Shown here in pieces: positions 57,084 to 64,000 of a stretch of 64,000 nucleotides of DNA. The stretch lies in contig NZ_FNOR01000004.1 of NCBI RefSeq assembly GCF_900107095.1, positions 124,001 to 188,000 on the forward strand. The letters are read 5' to 3'. The stretch is from Collimonas sp. OK242 (GTDB taxonomy: Bacteria; Pseudomonadota; Gammaproteobacteria; Burkholderiales; Burkholderiaceae_D). The notes below the pieces were generated by a model, which saw nothing but the letters and a program-made list of their open reading frames with translations, was not told the DNA's origin and searched no databases. A program made the position numbers and the translations under genes. Each line of letters opens with the position of its first letter. Within the stretch, counting starts at the first letter, position 1.

Positions 57084-57225
57084 TTAATAAATTTCTTATT
57101 TGAAATTTCAAAAATTATTATTATTTTTTTTAATTTTTCATTCATTTTAAATTTACCTTTTTGTGAAAGAAATTTTTTACATTAAGTTAATACGATAATT
57201 CCATCAGCGTCACTTCAATTTCAAT

Positions 57226-58413
57226 CTATATTCTCTTAAATTTAAAATTTTCAAAAGCAAAAAAGAAAATATAAAGTAAGAAAACCAAAGTCCATAATGT
57301 ATAAGTGCGAAGATATTGCTCTTCAAATATGGTCATTATCAGAGGATATAAGGAAAGAGCGTAGTTAAGTAGATTTAATTTTGACTTATATCTCATTCTA
57401 AATAAATACATTGATATAAATCCAATGGCAAAAAACCCAAACAAAACACCTAAAATACCGCCATCGTGATACCAAGGAAAAAATGCAGTATACACATTGG
57501 TTGGTAACGGAGTTTCGACAAATGGAAGTACCGTAGGAGTTACATCACTATTTATTCCAATAAATCCCAATATGCTTTTTAAAAAATTTGGAACCAATAA
57601 CCAACCAGGAATATTGGGGTCACCCACTGCCACATAATTATTAAATGCGGCCACCGCACTTAATGCATAAACTTTAAAATTCCACGCAACACTTTCGAAA
57701 AGTGTATTATCAGCTCCGCCCTTACCTAAAAGATAGGCTATTAAAAAGAATATAATCAAAAAAGAAAATCCGAATATAAAAACAGTTTTTTTTCCTATTC
57801 TTGCTTGAAAATATAATATTATGCTCAATGAAATAAAATAGAGCATTAAAATAGTTCTACCAAATGTCAACAAGCCGGCAACTACTCCTGAGATAACGAT
57901 ATAAATTACAATTATTTTTCGAAATTTAGATGCATACGATAGTGCGAGCAATGAAGCAATTACAACAAGATAGTGTAAATATAGAACAAGTATCACACTT
58001 CGATCGTTGTCAACAACGGAATCCACAAGTGACGATCGCACTTCGGAAAGCAATTGCCCAGAATTCAAAGCATAATTTACTATTTGTGGCATCGCCACAA
58101 ATAGAATATAAATTGGCAATAATATTTTGATATATAGATTTACGAAACGTGGAACATAATCTTTATATTCGGAATTCACATGTGCATTTTTTTCCCGGAA
58201 AATCTTAGTAGTAATGCAGCCAACAATAAAAGCACAAAATCCTCCAAATATGATAATCCAGGTATCCGCAACAAATGGATAAAAATCACCCGAGAAAATA
58301 ATATGCCCAAAAATTTGGGTAGCCCAGAGAAATGAAAATATAAAAATTGGATTTATCAACCAATCAGAGGTTTTTCTTTTTTGCATAATTTTATAAAGGA
58401 GCAAAGCAGGCAT
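57226..58413 (-). CDS. wzy: O-antigen polymerase Wzy-like (oligosaccharide repeat-unit polymerase)
   Basis: Polytopic inner-membrane protein of 395 residues with about eleven hydrophobic segments and a periplasmic loop (about 255-310) containing NIPGWLLVPNFLKS and the FPWYHDGGILGVLFGF stretch. Wzy proteins vary so much that assignment rests on topology, size, very AT-rich DNA and position between wzx and a rhamnosyltransferase in an O-antigen cluster. About 140 AT-rich bases separate it from each neighbour. Confidence 0.72.
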   Translation of the reverse strand: MPALLLYKIMQKRKTSDWLINPIFIFSFLWATQIFGHIIFSGDFYPFVADTWIIIFGGFCAFIVGCITTKIFREKNAHVNSEYKDYVPRFVNLYIKILLPIYILFVAMPQIVNYALNSGQLLSEVRSSLVDSVVDNDRSVILVLYLHYLVVIASLLALSYASKFRKIIVIYIVISGVVAGLLTFGRTILMLYFISLSIILYFQARIGKKTVFIFGFSFLIIFFLIAYLLGKGGADNTLFESVAWNFKVYALSAVAAFNNYVAVGDPNIPGWLLVPNFLKSILGFIGINSDVTPTVLPFVETPLPTNVYTAFFPWYHDGGILGVLFGFFAIGFISMYLFRMRYKSKLNLLNYALSLYPLIMTIFEEQYLRTYTLWTLVFLLYIFFFAFENFKFKRI

Positions 58414-58547
58414 AACCTGATCATTGAAATTGTTTATATATCAATGAAAATCAATATTTCAGATTGACGAACAGAATAAACATTCAATAAAAAAACAACA
58501 ATTACATCAGAGATATCCAATAGCACGCCAAATTCCCTCCATTAAAA

Positions 58548-59888
58548 CTACAGCGTCGATGGTGATTGAACGCTATCTTTATTTTTTGATACAATTAAAT
58601 TTACCATCTTGTGTAATATTATTCCGTCACAAAATACCCGTAACGACCATACTAGAGCGGCACCGATAATACCAAATTTGTTTACGGAAAAATATAGTAA
58701 AGGCAGATATGCAAGTAATTCGCAAACATGAACTTTTGCAGTAACGTCCGAACGTCCAGCTCCTTGCAAAAATGCAAAAGGGACAGCCGCCAAACCATTT
58801 ACCAGAACCCCGATAGCCAATATCTGGAATACTCGCGTACTCTCTTCAGAGAATTTCCCTCCAAGCCATAGATGAAGTATCCATCCCGCAAACAATATGA
58901 GGAAAACTACTGCTGGAAATATCAGATAAAATATGTATTTACAGCTTTTCCAATATAAAGCCATCGCATCTTTAATATTTCGCTGCGCGTTTAATTTGGC
59001 AAATTGTGGAAAACATACGCCAGCTATGGCTGCAGGAATCACCAGAAGTTTGGTCACCATTTCATAAGGAGTGGCGTAGTACGCTACCGCCGCCATCGAC
59101 AACATCATCCCAATCACGAAACGGTCCATCTGCACCATGATAGGACTGACAATATTGCTCACTGTCATCCATCCGCCAAATTTCAGCAATTCCGGTATGA
59201 CCGCCTTTGACAAGGTAATTTTCGTGAAATTATCCATCGAACGATGACACAAATACAAAAATGCGATTGCCGTAGCGGCTCGCACCAGCAGTAAAGAAAA
59301 GAAAATCGCGACGAGACTATTGGAAAATGGCAATACACAGAGCGGTGCAACAAACATCAGCACTCCCAGTGGGACGCGCACCAGATTTATCGATTTAAAC
59401 TCATGCTTGGCTTCCAATATTCCTCGCAGGCCTGTAGCTATTAGCACCAATGGAATGGACGGCGCCAGCATGCCTAAACTGCGCTTCGTTTCCGCCTGCA
59501 AATAAACAGGTATTTTAAGGGCTGAATAAATAATCCAGTCGCTAAGGCCAACAATAAGCAGGCTAGCAACCAGACCGAGTACAAACATAACAGTCAATCC
59601 AGTCCACATCAATGGAGGGATTGCAGCCTGATCATTTATAGCGAGTTTCTCAGAGATAATTTGTGTTAAAGCGCGCCCTATCCCGAGATCAAACAAGCTG
59701 AAATAGCCGATTAGCATCCAGGCGATGGTCAATATACCAAAACGATCAACGCCCAGACCTTTGATCAATAAGGGAATGGATACGACTGCCGCAATTAACG
59801 GAGCCACCTGACCTACCAAATTCCATCCAATATTATGAATAAATGTTCGATACGACTTCTTGTTGGATTCGGAATTCGTTAGATCCAA
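58548..59888 (-). CDS. wzx: O-antigen flippase Wzx-like (MATE/MOP superfamily)
   Basis: Polytopic membrane protein of 446 residues with about twelve to fourteen hydrophobic segments. The opening (NIGWNLVGQVAPLIAAVVSIP), an internal GGWMTVSNIVSPIMVQMDRF and the general layout match polysaccharide transporters that flip undecaprenyl-linked O-units to the periplasmic face. AT-rich, located between rmlD and wzy. Confidence 0.85.
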   Translation of the reverse strand: MDLTNSESNKKSYRTFIHNIGWNLVGQVAPLIAAVVSIPLLIKGLGVDRFGILTIAWMLIGYFSLFDLGIGRALTQIISEKLAINDQAAIPPLMWTGLTVMFVLGLVASLLIVGLSDWIIYSALKIPVYLQAETKRSLGMLAPSIPLVLIATGLRGILEAKHEFKSINLVRVPLGVLMFVAPLCVLPFSNSLVAIFFSLLLVRAATAIAFLYLCHRSMDNFTKITLSKAVIPELLKFGGWMTVSNIVSPIMVQMDRFVIGMMLSMAAVAYYATPYEMVTKLLVIPAAIAGVCFPQFAKLNAQRNIKDAMALYWKSCKYIFYLIFPAVVFLILFAGWILHLWLGGKFSEESTRVFQILAIGVLVNGLAAVPFAFLQGAGRSDVTAKVHVCELLAYLPLLYFSVNKFGIIGAALVWSLRVFCDGIILHKMVNLIVSKNKDSVQSPSTL

Positions 59889-59996
59889 GTTTTCACCTTA
59901 CTCTTTTTCTCTGCGGGGATCGATTTCGATCTCCTGCAATCAATGACGCGACATCAAATCAACAGATGGAAATGGATATATCCAATTAATGTGGCT

Positions 59997-60866
59997 TCAA
60001 TCTTGACATAGCTTCAAAGCTTGTTCCCAAGCTGGCAATCCACAAAACTTACTGATCAATTTCTCGCACGATATAACTGAATTCCCGGGTCGCTTCGCCG
60101 GCAGCGGGTATTCCGCTGCTGTTATAGCCGTTACAGCAGGCCTTTTAGGCAAAACGGCGTTGGCAAGTATTGCTTCCGTGAACCCAGCCCAGGTCGTCTG
60201 CCCCTGTGCAGTCAAATGATATAAACCGCTGTTCTCTTGCCACCAGTCTTGCGAATACTGCGCTCCTTTGGCTTGAGCAACAATATGGGCAGTCGTGTCA
60301 GCGATTGTGCGGCACCAGGTCGGCGCACCGTGTTGGTCGCCAACGATACGCAATTCATTGCGATCCTGAGCCAGGCGCAATACTGTCAGCAGAAAATTCT
60401 TTCCGCGCATGCCGTACACCCAACTGGTGCGCAAAATCAGATGCGAAACGCCGGCAGCCTGGATCGCCAGCTCACCCGCTAGCTTGCTGGCGCCATAGAC
60501 ATTGATTGGGCAGGTGGGGTCATTTTCGATATATGGGCCAACTTTGGCGCCGTCAAAAACGTAATCGGTGGAGTAATGGATGATGGCTGCGCCGAGCTTC
60601 CTGGCCTCTTCAGCCATAAGTCCAGGTGCTTCGCCATTGACACGCATGGCAAGTTCGGGTTCAGTTTCCGCCTTGTCGACCGCCGTATAAGCTGCGGGAT
60701 TGACGATCAGATTGGGCTTGATTTCACGAATGACATCCCGTACTTGAGCCAGGTCTGACAGATCCATTTGACTACGATCCAAGGCGATAATCTCGCCCAG
60801 ACCTTGCAAGCTGCGCTCCAGTTCGTAACCAACCTGGCCGGTTTTACCGGTAACGAGAATCTTCAC
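59997..60866 (-). CDS. rmlD: dTDP-4-dehydrorhamnose reductase RmlD
   Basis: Last step of dTDP-L-rhamnose synthesis, NAD(P)H-dependent, 289 residues. The NAD-binding motif is VTGKTGQVGYELE at the N-terminus. IIHYSTDYVFDG and the catalytic Tyr/Lys in NVYGASKLAGE are the RmlD signatures. The ATG at 60866 overlaps the rmlC stop as ATGA. Confidence 0.96.
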   Translation of the reverse strand: MKILVTGKTGQVGYELERSLQGLGEIIALDRSQMDLSDLAQVRDVIREIKPNLIVNPAAYTAVDKAETEPELAMRVNGEAPGLMAEEARKLGAAIIHYSTDYVFDGAKVGPYIENDPTCPINVYGASKLAGELAIQAAGVSHLILRTSWVYGMRGKNFLLTVLRLAQDRNELRIVGDQHGAPTWCRTIADTTAHIVAQAKGAQYSQDWWQENSGLYHLTAQGQTTWAGFTEAILANAVLPKRPAVTAITAAEYPLPAKRPGNSVISCEKLISKFCGLPAWEQALKLCQD

Positions 60867-61408
60867 GCAAATACCTCTGCATCAGCCAGCAGCTTGCCGA
60901 CCTGGTCCTTCCCGGACAACAGCGGCGCGTCCTTGATCGGCCAGTCAATCCCGATTGCCGGGTCGTTCCAGAGAATGCTGCGCTCGAACTCAGGCGCCCA
61001 GTAGTCGGTGGTCTTGTACAGGAACTCTGCCGATTCGCTGGTAACAACAAAGCCGTGCGCAAACCCTTCTGGAATCCACAATTGACGCTTGTTCTCAGCC
61101 GACAGCGTTACGCCGACCCAATGGCCGAAAGTCGGCGAGCTTTTACGCACATCGACCGCAACATCGAACACCTCTCCGGCCACCACGCGCACGAGCTTGC
61201 CTTGCGGCTGACGAATCTGATAATGCAGTCCCCGCAGGACATTCTTAGCGGATTTGGAGTGGTTATCCTGAACGAAGCTGGCGTTTAGACCTGTTAGCTC
61301 ATTGAAACGGCGCTCGTTGAAGCTCTCGTAAAAGAAACCGCGATCGTCGCCGAAAACTTTCGGCTCGAAAATCAATACTTCAGGAATATTCGTGGTTTGT
61401 ACTTGCAT
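60863..61408 (-). CDS. rmlC: dTDP-4-dehydrorhamnose 3,5-epimerase RmlC
   Basis: Cupin-fold epimerase, 181 residues. Family segments are DDRGFFYESFNERRF, FVQDNHSKSAKNVLRGLHYQ (catalytic His in LRGLHYQ) and VDVRKSSPTFGHWVGVTL, plus WIPEGFAHGFVV. It is the third gene of the rml operon, with two bases between it and rmlA. Confidence 0.97.
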   Translation of the reverse strand: MQVQTTNIPEVLIFEPKVFGDDRGFFYESFNERRFNELTGLNASFVQDNHSKSAKNVLRGLHYQIRQPQGKLVRVVAGEVFDVAVDVRKSSPTFGHWVGVTLSAENKRQLWIPEGFAHGFVVTSESAEFLYKTTDYWAPEFERSILWNDPAIGIDWPIKDAPLLSGKDQVGKLLADAEVFA

Positions 61409-61410
61409 GC

Positions 61411-62313
61411 TTAAAATACCTTATCTTTTAGTAAGCCCAACAAATATTGGCCATATCCGTTTTTCTTCAGCGGTTGCGCCAATTGCTCTAGCTGCTCAGT
61501 GTTGATATAGCCCATGCGATAGGCAATCTCTTCTGGACAAGCGACTTTCAGGCCTTGGCGATTCTCAATGGTGGCAATGAATTGCCCTGCTTCCAGCAAG
61601 GATTCGTGGGTGCCAGTGTCAAGCCATGCCATTCCGCGCCCCATCAACTCGACATTCAGGCACTGCCGTTCCAGGTACACCCGATTCACGTCGGTAATCT
61701 CAAGTTCCCCGCGTGGAGATGGCTCGATGCCGGCAGCGATGTCGCAAACTTGGCGATCATAAAAATACAGGCCGGTTACGGCATAGTGTGATTTTGGTTT
61801 CAGGGGTTTTTCTTCGATGCTGACGGCGCGGCGCTGCTCATCGAATTCGACCACGCCATAACGTTCCGGGTCATGCACGTGATAGGCAAATACAGTGGAG
61901 CCTTCCGTTCGTGCCGAAGCTGCCCGCAGCTGGCTTTCGAAGTCATGACCGTAATAGATGTTGTCGCCCAAAATCAAAGCCGAGGGAGCATCGCCGACAA
62001 AGTCGCGGCCTATGATGAATGCCTGCGCCAGGCCGTCCGGAGCCGGCTGCACAGCGTAGCTAAGTTCAATCCCCCATTGTCGGCCGTCACCCAGCAATTC
62101 CTTAAAGCGAGGTGTATCTTGAGGTGTCGAAATGATCAGAATTTCTCGTATCCCAGCCAGCATCAGCGTGGTCAGCGGATAATAAATCATCGGTTTGTCG
62201 TACACCGGCAGCAATTGCTTGGAGACTGCCATGGTAACGGGATACAGACGAGTGCCTGAGCCTCCGGCGAGAATAATTCCTTTACGATTTTGGGATGTCG
62301 TCAGTGTTGTCAT
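61411..62313 (-). CDS. rmlA: Glucose-1-phosphate thymidylyltransferase RmlA
   Basis: Makes dTDP-glucose from glucose-1-phosphate and dTTP; feedback-inhibited by dTDP-rhamnose in the family. It has 300 residues, with the nucleotidyltransferase motif [16 protein letters not shown] near the N-terminus, [16 protein letters not shown], and [13 protein letters not shown]. The start codon shares one base with the rmlB stop. Confidence 0.97.
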   Translation of the reverse strand: MTTLTTSQNRKGIILAGGSGTRLYPVTMAVSKQLLPVYDKPMIYYPLTTLMLAGIREILIISTPQDTPRFKELLGDGRQWGIELSYAVQPAPDGLAQAFIIGRDFVGDAPSALILGDNIYYGHDFESQLRAASARTEGSTVFAYHVHDPERYGVVEFDEQRRAVSIEEKPLKPKSHYAVTGLYFYDRQVCDIAAGIEPSPRGELEITDVNRVYLERQCLNVELMGRGMAWLDTGTHESLLEAGQFIATIENRQGLKVACPEEIAYRMGYINTEQLEQLAQPLKKNGYGQYLLGLLKDKVF

Positions 62314-63392
62314 TACACACTCTCCGCCGAACTTTGACGTTGCTCATAATTTTTCTCAACCCATTTCAGATAGTCACCGGACTGAACATCTTTGACCCAA
62401 TCCTGATTCGCAAGGTACCACTGCACCGTCTTACGAATGCCGGTATCGAAAGTTTCCACCGGTTTCCAGCCCAGTTCGCGTTCGATCTTGCGCGCATCAA
62501 TGGCGTAGCGGCGGTCATGGCCAGGGCGGTCGGTGACGTAAGTAATTTGATCGCGATAGCTACCCGCTGCCTTCGGATCGAGTTCATCCAGAATATCGCA
62601 TAGCGTATGGACCACCTCCAGATTGGCCTTCTCATTCCAGCCGCCAATGTTGTAGACCTCACCAGGCTTGCCGGCTTCCAGTACGCGGCGAATCGCGGCG
62701 CAGTGATCGCTCACATAGAGCCAATCGCGCACTTGCTGTCCGTCGCCATATATCGGCAACGGCTTGCCGGCGCGGGCATTGGTGATAATCAGCGGAATCA
62801 GTTTTTCCGGGAAATGGTAGGAACCGTAATTGTTGGAGCAGTTGGTAGTCAGCGTCGGCAAGCCATAGGTATGGTGGTAGGAGCGGACCAGATGGTCGGA
62901 GGCGGCTTTCGATGCCGAATAGGGGCTGTTAGGTGCGTACTGCGTGTTTTCGGTGAACGGTGCGTCAGTTGGGCCCAGCGTGCCATAGACCTCGTCGGTC
63001 GAGACGTGCAGAAAGCGGAATGCTGCTTTTTCGACATCTGGCAGAGCGCTCCAATAGGAGCGGGCAGCTTCGAGCAATCCGAAAGTGCCATTGACATTGG
63101 TTTCCACAAAAGCCGCAGGCCCGTGGATGGAGCGATCGACATGGCTTTCCGCTGCGAAGTGGACAATCGCGCGCGGCTTGTATTGCGCCAGAAGAGCGGC
63201 AACCTGTGCGGTATCGCCGATATCGCCCTGTACAAAGATATGGCGTGGATCCTGGCGAACGCTCGCCAGATTATTCATGTTGCCGGCGTAAGTCAGCTTA
63301 TCGAAATTAATCACCGGTTCGTCATTTTGCGCCAACCAGTCGAGTACGAAATTGGAACCAATAAACCCGGCTCCGCCAGTAATAAAAATCAT
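62313..63392 (-). CDS. rmlB: dTDP-glucose 4,6-dehydratase RmlB
   Basis: NAD-dependent dehydratase, 359 residues, second step of dTDP-rhamnose synthesis and first gene of the O-antigen cluster. The motif [17 protein letters not shown] is at 4-20, [11 protein letters not shown] holds the catalytic Thr-Asp-Glu, and [12 protein letters not shown] the Tyr and Lys. The ATG at 63392 is the start of the conserved MIFITGG segment. Confidence 0.97.
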   Translation of the reverse strand: MIFITGGAGFIGSNFVLDWLAQNDEPVINFDKLTYAGNMNNLASVRQDPRHIFVQGDIGDTAQVAALLAQYKPRAIVHFAAESHVDRSIHGPAAFVETNVNGTFGLLEAARSYWSALPDVEKAAFRFLHVSTDEVYGTLGPTDAPFTENTQYAPNSPYSASKAASDHLVRSYHHTYGLPTLTTNCSNNYGSYHFPEKLIPLIITNARAGKPLPIYGDGQQVRDWLYVSDHCAAIRRVLEAGKPGEVYNIGGWNEKANLEVVHTLCDILDELDPKAAGSYRDQITYVTDRPGHDRRYAIDARKIERELGWKPVETFDTGIRKTVQWYLANQDWVKDVQSGDYLKWVEKNYEQRQSSAESV

Positions 63393-63783
63393 GTATATGT
63401 CCTAAAAATAGGGTTCTGAAGGCCATGCCCGATGAGCGCTCAATGTCGTGCGCTTCCTCGAAATCACCAGATTCGTGCGTAACCCTGAATTATCCACTAT
63501 TGGCGGCTAATATAAGTTACCTAAATAACATTTAACGATCTTTAAACCGGTACATATTGGTAAGCGATGTAACATTTTGTTGCGAAACAACAACTCGACA
63601 ATATTTGGGAGCACCAGTCAGCCTCAGACAATAATAAATATAGGAAGTGCCCCTAGCCGCTGCCGCTCAACATCGCGTGTAATTTGTGTACCTGTCCCGC
63701 CTACTGAAAACATAAGCAGCTACTCAACAACCCGACCGGCAATCTACAATAGCGAACCTCAATTGCCGCAATCGCTACGAAAT
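63393..63783. other. Intergenic region between divergent rmlB and apaH
   Basis: 391 bp expected to hold the O-antigen cluster promoter and the apaH promoter. It is AT-rich at 63490-63610. A small hairpin TTGTTG-CGAAA-CAACAA lies at 63577-63593. No JUMPstart/ops element could be recognised. Confidence 0.45.
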
Positions 63784-64000
63784 ATGACATCGATCAGTTC
63801 CACCCTATTTGCCATCGGCGACTTGCAAGGCTGCCACCAAAGCTTGCTGGATCTGCTAAAACGCATTGACGCAAGCAGCCCCGGCGCGCGCCTGATCTTC
63901 GTCGGCGACCTGGTCAACCGCGGCCCGCAGTCGCTGGCAACGCTCAGGCTGGTCCGCTCACTCGGCGATCGCGCGCAAGCCCTGCTCGGCAATCACGACT
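63784..64000 (+). CDS. apaH: Diadenosine tetraphosphatase ApaH, partial
   Basis: Symmetrical Ap4A hydrolase of the metallophosphatase family. Only the first 72 codons lie in the window; the gene runs off the right edge. Metal-binding motifs are visible in order: [12 protein letters not shown] near residues 10-21, [12 protein letters not shown], and LGNHD at the edge. The ATG at 63784 is close to the first motif, as in homologues. Confidence 0.9.
   Translation, partial: MTSISSTLFAIGDLQGCHQSLLDLLKRIDASSPGARLIFVGDLVNRGPQSLATLRLVRSLGDRAQALLGNHD

Noticed and set aside
63393-63783. JUMPstart/ops element before the O-antigen cluster
   Set aside because: I looked for GGCGGTAG-like sequence upstream of rmlB and found only loose similarity near 63655-63675.

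Overview
The window reads as chromosomal DNA of a GC-rich betaproteobacterium in the order Burkholderiales, most likely Oxalobacteraceae (Collimonas/Janthinobacterium-like). That placement is an inference from gene families and gene order: waaA with a Kdo hydroxylase, an isoaspartyl methyltransferase/rhodanese/TolC run, H-NS of the short Burkholderiales type, and a complete selenocysteine locus. No rRNA, CRISPR array, integrase or intact insertion sequence was seen.

Layout. 1-2.8 kb: the 5' part of a two-partner-secretion transporter gene (running off the left edge) and a glycine/valine-rich lipoprotein with a 69-bp tandem repeat. 3-12.7 kb: housekeeping genes (5'-nucleotidase, acyl-CoA ligase, MaeB malic enzyme, a rubredoxin reductase-like flavoprotein, RecQ, UppP), with two long imperfect inverted repeats beside uppP. 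13-18 kb: a YceB-like lipoprotein, a YkgJ-type cysteine cluster protein, a TetR regulator, then an isoaspartyl methyltransferase, a rhodanese and TolC. 17.5-24.2 kb: an AcrR-type repressor divergent from a complete RND efflux operon (AcrA, AcrB, OprM types), with an AcrR-like palindrome between them.

24.3-31 kb is a lipopolysaccharide core region: galE, an O-antigen ligase/polymerase-like membrane protein, a GT8 glycosyltransferase, a YdcF protein, waaA and a Kdo hydroxylase. 31.4-38.5 kb is a compact plus-strand module whose product cannot be predicted: a DUF2142/GT-C membrane protein, a double-anchored orphan protein, a polyprenol-phosphate-type GT2, a GT4, two methyltransferases and a flippase-like membrane protein.

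38.8-47.9 kb is a nearly self-contained selenocysteine island. It holds formate dehydrogenase fdnGHI, with an in-frame UGA at 39348 followed by a SECIS hairpin in canonical geometry, then fdhE, selA, selB and the tRNA-Sec gene selC. selD and fdhD are not in the window.

47.9-63.4 kb is on the minus strand: waaC, a phosphomannomutase/phosphoglucomutase, an H-NS protein, and a Wzx/Wzy-type O-antigen cluster. In transcription order the cluster runs rmlBACD, wzx, wzy, rhamnosyltransferase, dTDP-rhamnose 4-epimerase-like gene, acyltransferase, glycosyltransferase, PglC-type initiating transferase and WbpM-type dehydratase. The last 217 bases begin apaH. The LPS genes fit together: core sugars and Kdo (hydroxylated to Ko) are assembled by WaaA, WaaC and KdoO, an O-unit built on undecaprenyl phosphate is flipped and polymerised, and the ligase-like protein at 25.4-26.6 kb is the candidate for joining it to the core.
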